DNA of 9,490 bases from Bacteroidales bacterium (GTDB lineage: Bacteria; Bacteroidota; Bacteroidia; Bacteroidales; VadinHA17): positions 1 through 9,490 of the forward strand of contig JAAZAP010000164.1 in NCBI GenBank assembly GCA_012514255.1, written 5' to 3'. The notes beneath the pieces are model-generated. The model was not told the origin of the DNA and made no database searches. It saw nothing but the letters and a program-made list of their open reading frames with translations. The translations under genes and the position numbers were made by a program. Below, piece by piece: positions 7,175 through 9,490 of this stretch. Numbering within the stretch: the first letter of the stretch is position 1; each line of letters opens with the position of its first letter.

Positions 7175-7957
7175 CTACCTCGAGAGGTTGTCTGCGATGA
7201 AGGTATTATCAGGTATGGTTGCCGATGTATTTACCTCGTCAAATTTGACTCTTGAACTTCTTCCGTTAAGGTGGTTCTTTGCGAACATGTCTGTCATTAC
7301 ATATCCCTCCTTACCGGCGATAGGCTGGGTGGCCACGATCTCGATTGTCTTGAACAGTTCGTCGTCAAAATTATAGAAGTCGATCTTCCTGGTTTTAAGA
7401 GTACCCATTTCGAGGAGAGTAATCTTTCGTGAGAAGCCATATTCATCGGCCTTGTCATCACTGACAGGCACACTCTCGATCACCCATGAGCCAGCTTTCC
7501 CGGATTCCGGCATATGCCTGACCCGGAATTCGGTATTGCTTCCGCTTGACATGTCAGCATTTGAAAACTCAGAACTCATGAAGCTCTTTCCTTTCTCCGT
7601 GCTGACAATGCGTCTTGTCCTCTTCAGGGCCGGCAGGTAGATCCACATATCATCCTGTGCATTTTTATTATCAATTATCAGCATCGCGGTGCCGCGTACA
7701 TCAGCCGGATCGAGGAACTTTACCATCCTCTTGATCGTACCGTCGTCGTAAGATTTGGTAATCATATTCAGCTTCCGTGTCCTGACGGCGCCATTCTTTT
7801 CGGTAATTGTCAGCGAAACGGTTGACTGTATGTTTCCTGACATAGTCAGGTCACGACTTTTGTCCATCAGTTGCACGGGATCCGGCTGCTGTGCCCATAT
7901 AGCCTGCAGAGAAAGAACCGATACTGCTGACAAGAGAAATAACATCTTCTTCATCAT
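7175..7957 (-). CDS. Periplasmic outer-membrane lipoprotein-sorting-like (LolA-like) protein
   Basis: The product is 260 residues with a Sec signal peptide (MMKKMLFLLSAVSVLSLQAI, probable cleavage after WA at residue 22). There is no lipobox Cys, so it is soluble in the periplasm. The body matches the family annotated as outer membrane lipoprotein-sorting protein, a LolA-like half-barrel: MSGNIQSTVSLTI (39-51), MVKFLDPADVRGTAMLII (78-95), DDMWIYLPALKRTRRI (102-117), SFMSSEFSNADM (125-136) and late GYVMTDM (218-224). Proteins of this kind recur directly beside MMPL/RND exporters, as here, and are thought to carry a lipid or lipidated cargo from the exporter towards the outer membrane. The cargo is unknown. 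It is not the housekeeping LolA. The start at 7957 overlaps the end of the transporter frame by 107 nt, and the ATG at 7954 is equally possible. It ends in TAG, eight codons before the in-frame mnmE ATG. Confidence 0.82.
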   Translation of the reverse strand: MMKKMLFLLSAVSVLSLQAIWAQQPDPVQLMDKSRDLTMSGNIQSTVSLTITEKNGAVRTRKLNMITKSYDDGTIKRMVKFLDPADVRGTAMLIIDNKNAQDDMWIYLPALKRTRRIVSTEKGKSFMSSEFSNADMSSGSNTEFRVRHMPESGKAGSWVIESVPVSDDKADEYGFSRKITLLEMGTLKTRKIDFYNFDDELFKTIEIVATQPIAGKEGYVMTDMFAKNHLNGRSSRVKFDEVNTSATIPDNTFIADNLSR

Positions 7958-9490
7958 AGTTTATGTTTTTATTGTTTGTATTCAGATTGGACTCTATGAA
8001 TGATGGCCTGAACCGGAGCATGAATGCCGGCATAACTATTATGGCGTACAGGAGGCATGAGCCTATAGCCAAAAGTGTCAGGTAACCAAAAAATCTTATT
8101 GAAAGGAATCCGGACAGGAAGGTGGCCGAGAAACCGGCCATAACGGTAAGAGCGTTAATCACTATGCTACGTCCGGTGGTTCTGTAGGTAGCAGAGACAG
8201 CATCAGCATGTGACAGTCCTTTGCTTAGTTCAATCCTGTATCTCCACAGGAACTGGATGGTGAAGTCGACTCCGACCCCTATCATGATTGATGAGAGGAG
8301 TGCAGTAGCGGCGTCAATAGCCACACCGGTAAGGCCCATGACGCCAAACTGTATTATTATTGATGCTGCCAGGGGGATTGCACCAACCAGCCCCCCCTTT
8401 ACCGACCGGAAGATTAATGCAAGAAGTATTGTCACAATCAGCAGGGCAAACACCAGTGAGGATATCTGTCCGTTAATGATCTTCTGTGCGAAATCATTCA
8501 TTATGAAAGCATAGCCACCGATAGTCACCCTGGCAGGAAAATCTGCAGTAAAGCTTTTTATATCCTCCCTGAGATTTCTGACGCTTTTGTTGTCAGGCTC
8601 TGACAGACGGACCATCAGATGAGCCTTTGTATTCTCAAAGTTCATCAACTGCTCCCAGTCGTCCGGATTTCCGCTCATATTATACAGTTCGAACATCTGT
8701 GCTATGGCTGCGCCTGATGAAGGTATCATGTCATATCCCTCCTCAAGGGGATCATACAGGGCCTTACTCATCTCTCTCACCACATCAGAGATGGAGAAGA
8801 CACTGCCGACACCCTCTGAGTCTTTAAGGTGAAGGGTCAGGTCGTCGATTTTCCTCATAATCAGTGGATCTTTGATGTCACCGCTGATCATCACGGAGAT
8901 AGTCTGCGATCCGCCGAACTTCGAGTTGATGATCTCAGCCGCTTTTCTCACAGGATGTCTGTGAGGGAAGAAGTTCTCCTGGTTGGTCTCAATTCTCAGG
9001 AATATCATACCGGCACCCAGCAGGAATGTCAGTCCGAATGATATCAGCAGCACTCTGCCGGGATGTCTGATAACGACTGCTGATATACCTTTCAGAACGC
9101 GGGTTATCAGGTCATTTTTCTCATGCTGCGGTTTTTCTGGATTTCTCTTTGGCGAGTGTTGCAGATAAATCAGTGCAGGTATAAGGAGGAGGCTCATTGC
9201 CAGTGCCAGGGTTACACCCGTAGCTGCCAGAACGCCGACCTGTCTGGCGGGAATGATTGAATGGGTCAGCAGGCCCAGCAACCCTGCTATGGTGGTCAGC
9301 CCGCTGAAGAGGATGGGCATAAACAGTGAACCCGTTATTGACCTCACTGTCTCCCTTCCGGTTAAAGGAAGGTCAGACCTGTTGAGTTCCTTATACCTGG
9401 AGACGAGGTAGATACCGTAATTGTTGGCTACCGAGATCAGTATGATAGGCGCCAGGCACATTATGATGGAAAATTTCCATCCCAGCAATG
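7851..9490 (-). CDS. RND/MMPL-family transporter, C-terminal two thirds (5' end outside the window)
   Basis: The frame is open to the right edge, so the N-terminus is missing; the TTG at 9488 is not a start. About 545 residues are visible (numbered from 9488). They contain membrane segments of the first repeat (about 6-30, 53-75, 86-108), a cytoplasmic linker, the first membrane segment of the second repeat (about 144-164), a periplasmic loop beginning RIETNQENFFPHRHPVRKA, then five membrane segments (about 343-361, 366-388, 394-415, 441-463, 468-492). The second repeat has the proton-relay motif GVGVDF (Asp408), while the equivalent first-repeat site reads VANNY, with Asn in place of Asp. 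It is probably a proton-driven inner-membrane exporter of lipids or other hydrophobic cargo, handing over to the adjacent LolA-like protein. The last 50 or so residues after the final helix are low-complexity and overlap the next gene by 107 nt, suggesting an indel near 7966-7970. Confidence 0.85.
   Translation of the reverse strand, partial: LLGWKFSIIMCLAPIILISVANNYGIYLVSRYKELNRSDLPLTGRETVRSITGSLFMPILFSGLTTIAGLLGLLTHSIIPARQVGVLAATGVTLALAMSLLLIPALIYLQHSPKRNPEKPQHEKNDLITRVLKGISAVVIRHPGRVLLISFGLTFLLGAGMIFLRIETNQENFFPHRHPVRKAAEIINSKFGGSQTISVMISGDIKDPLIMRKIDDLTLHLKDSEGVGSVFSISDVVREMSKALYDPLEEGYDMIPSSGAAIAQMFELYNMSGNPDDWEQLMNFENTKAHLMVRLSEPDNKSVRNLREDIKSFTADFPARVTIGGYAFIMNDFAQKIINGQISSLVFALLIVTILLALIFRSVKGGLVGAIPLAASIIIQFGVMGLTGVAIDAATALLSSIMIGVGVDFTIQFLWRYRIELSKGLSHADAVSATYRTTGRSIVINALTVMAGFSATFLSGFLSIRFFGYLTLLAIGSCLLYAIIVMPAFMLRFRPSFIESNLNTNNKNINYDEEDVISLVSSIGSFSAGYMGTAAGSRATDGQKS

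Noticed and set aside
1..9490. tRNA or rRNA genes, CRISPR arrays, insertion sequences, attachment sites
   Set aside because: On reading through, I saw no repeat-spacer pattern, no transposase or integrase frame and no cloverleaf-like segment.

Overview
The window looks like chromosomal DNA of a Bacteroidota (Bacteroidetes) bacterium. It carries a SusC/SusD pair, promoters of the Bacteroidetes type (TTG, 19 nt, TAnnTTTG), A-rich start regions without clear Shine-Dalgarno sequences, and moderate GC. I cannot place it below phylum; a Bacteroidales or Marinilabiliales-like organism would fit.

Layout. (1) Positions 1-197, minus strand: the first 65 codons of a Tat-exported aldo/keto-reductase-like protein that runs off the left edge. 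(2) Positions 198-608: a 411-bp divergent intergenic region. It has one good promoter facing each way, and a leader of about 200 nt before susC that holds a mini-ORF and nested inverted repeats. (3) Positions 609-3887, plus strand: a SusC/RagA-type TonB-dependent outer-membrane transporter, 1092 codons long, interrupted by one in-frame TAG at codon 471 and otherwise intact. (4) Positions 3899-5647, plus strand: its SusD-like surface lipoprotein, followed by a strong rho-independent terminator at 5674-5714. (5) Positions 5741-9490, minus strand, convergent with susCD: a gene row transcribed in the order RND/MMPL transporter (N-terminus outside the window), periplasmic LolA-like protein, mnmE (tRNA-modifying GTPase).

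How the genes work together. SusC and SusD form one nutrient-uptake operon: SusD captures substrate at the cell surface and SusC imports it using TonB energy. No carbohydrase, peptidase or regulator is visible beside the pair, so the substrate cannot be named. The RND protein and the LolA-like protein form a recurring pair thought to move lipids or lipoproteins across the envelope. mnmE follows only 24 nt downstream and probably shares their transcript.

No new multi-gene system is apparent; this is mostly ordinary core and accessory DNA. The points worth a second look are the lone amber codon in susC, a 107-nt overlap between the RND and LolA-like genes that looks like a one-base indel, a perfect 9-bp hairpin that puts the mnmE start codon in its loop, and the structured susC leader.
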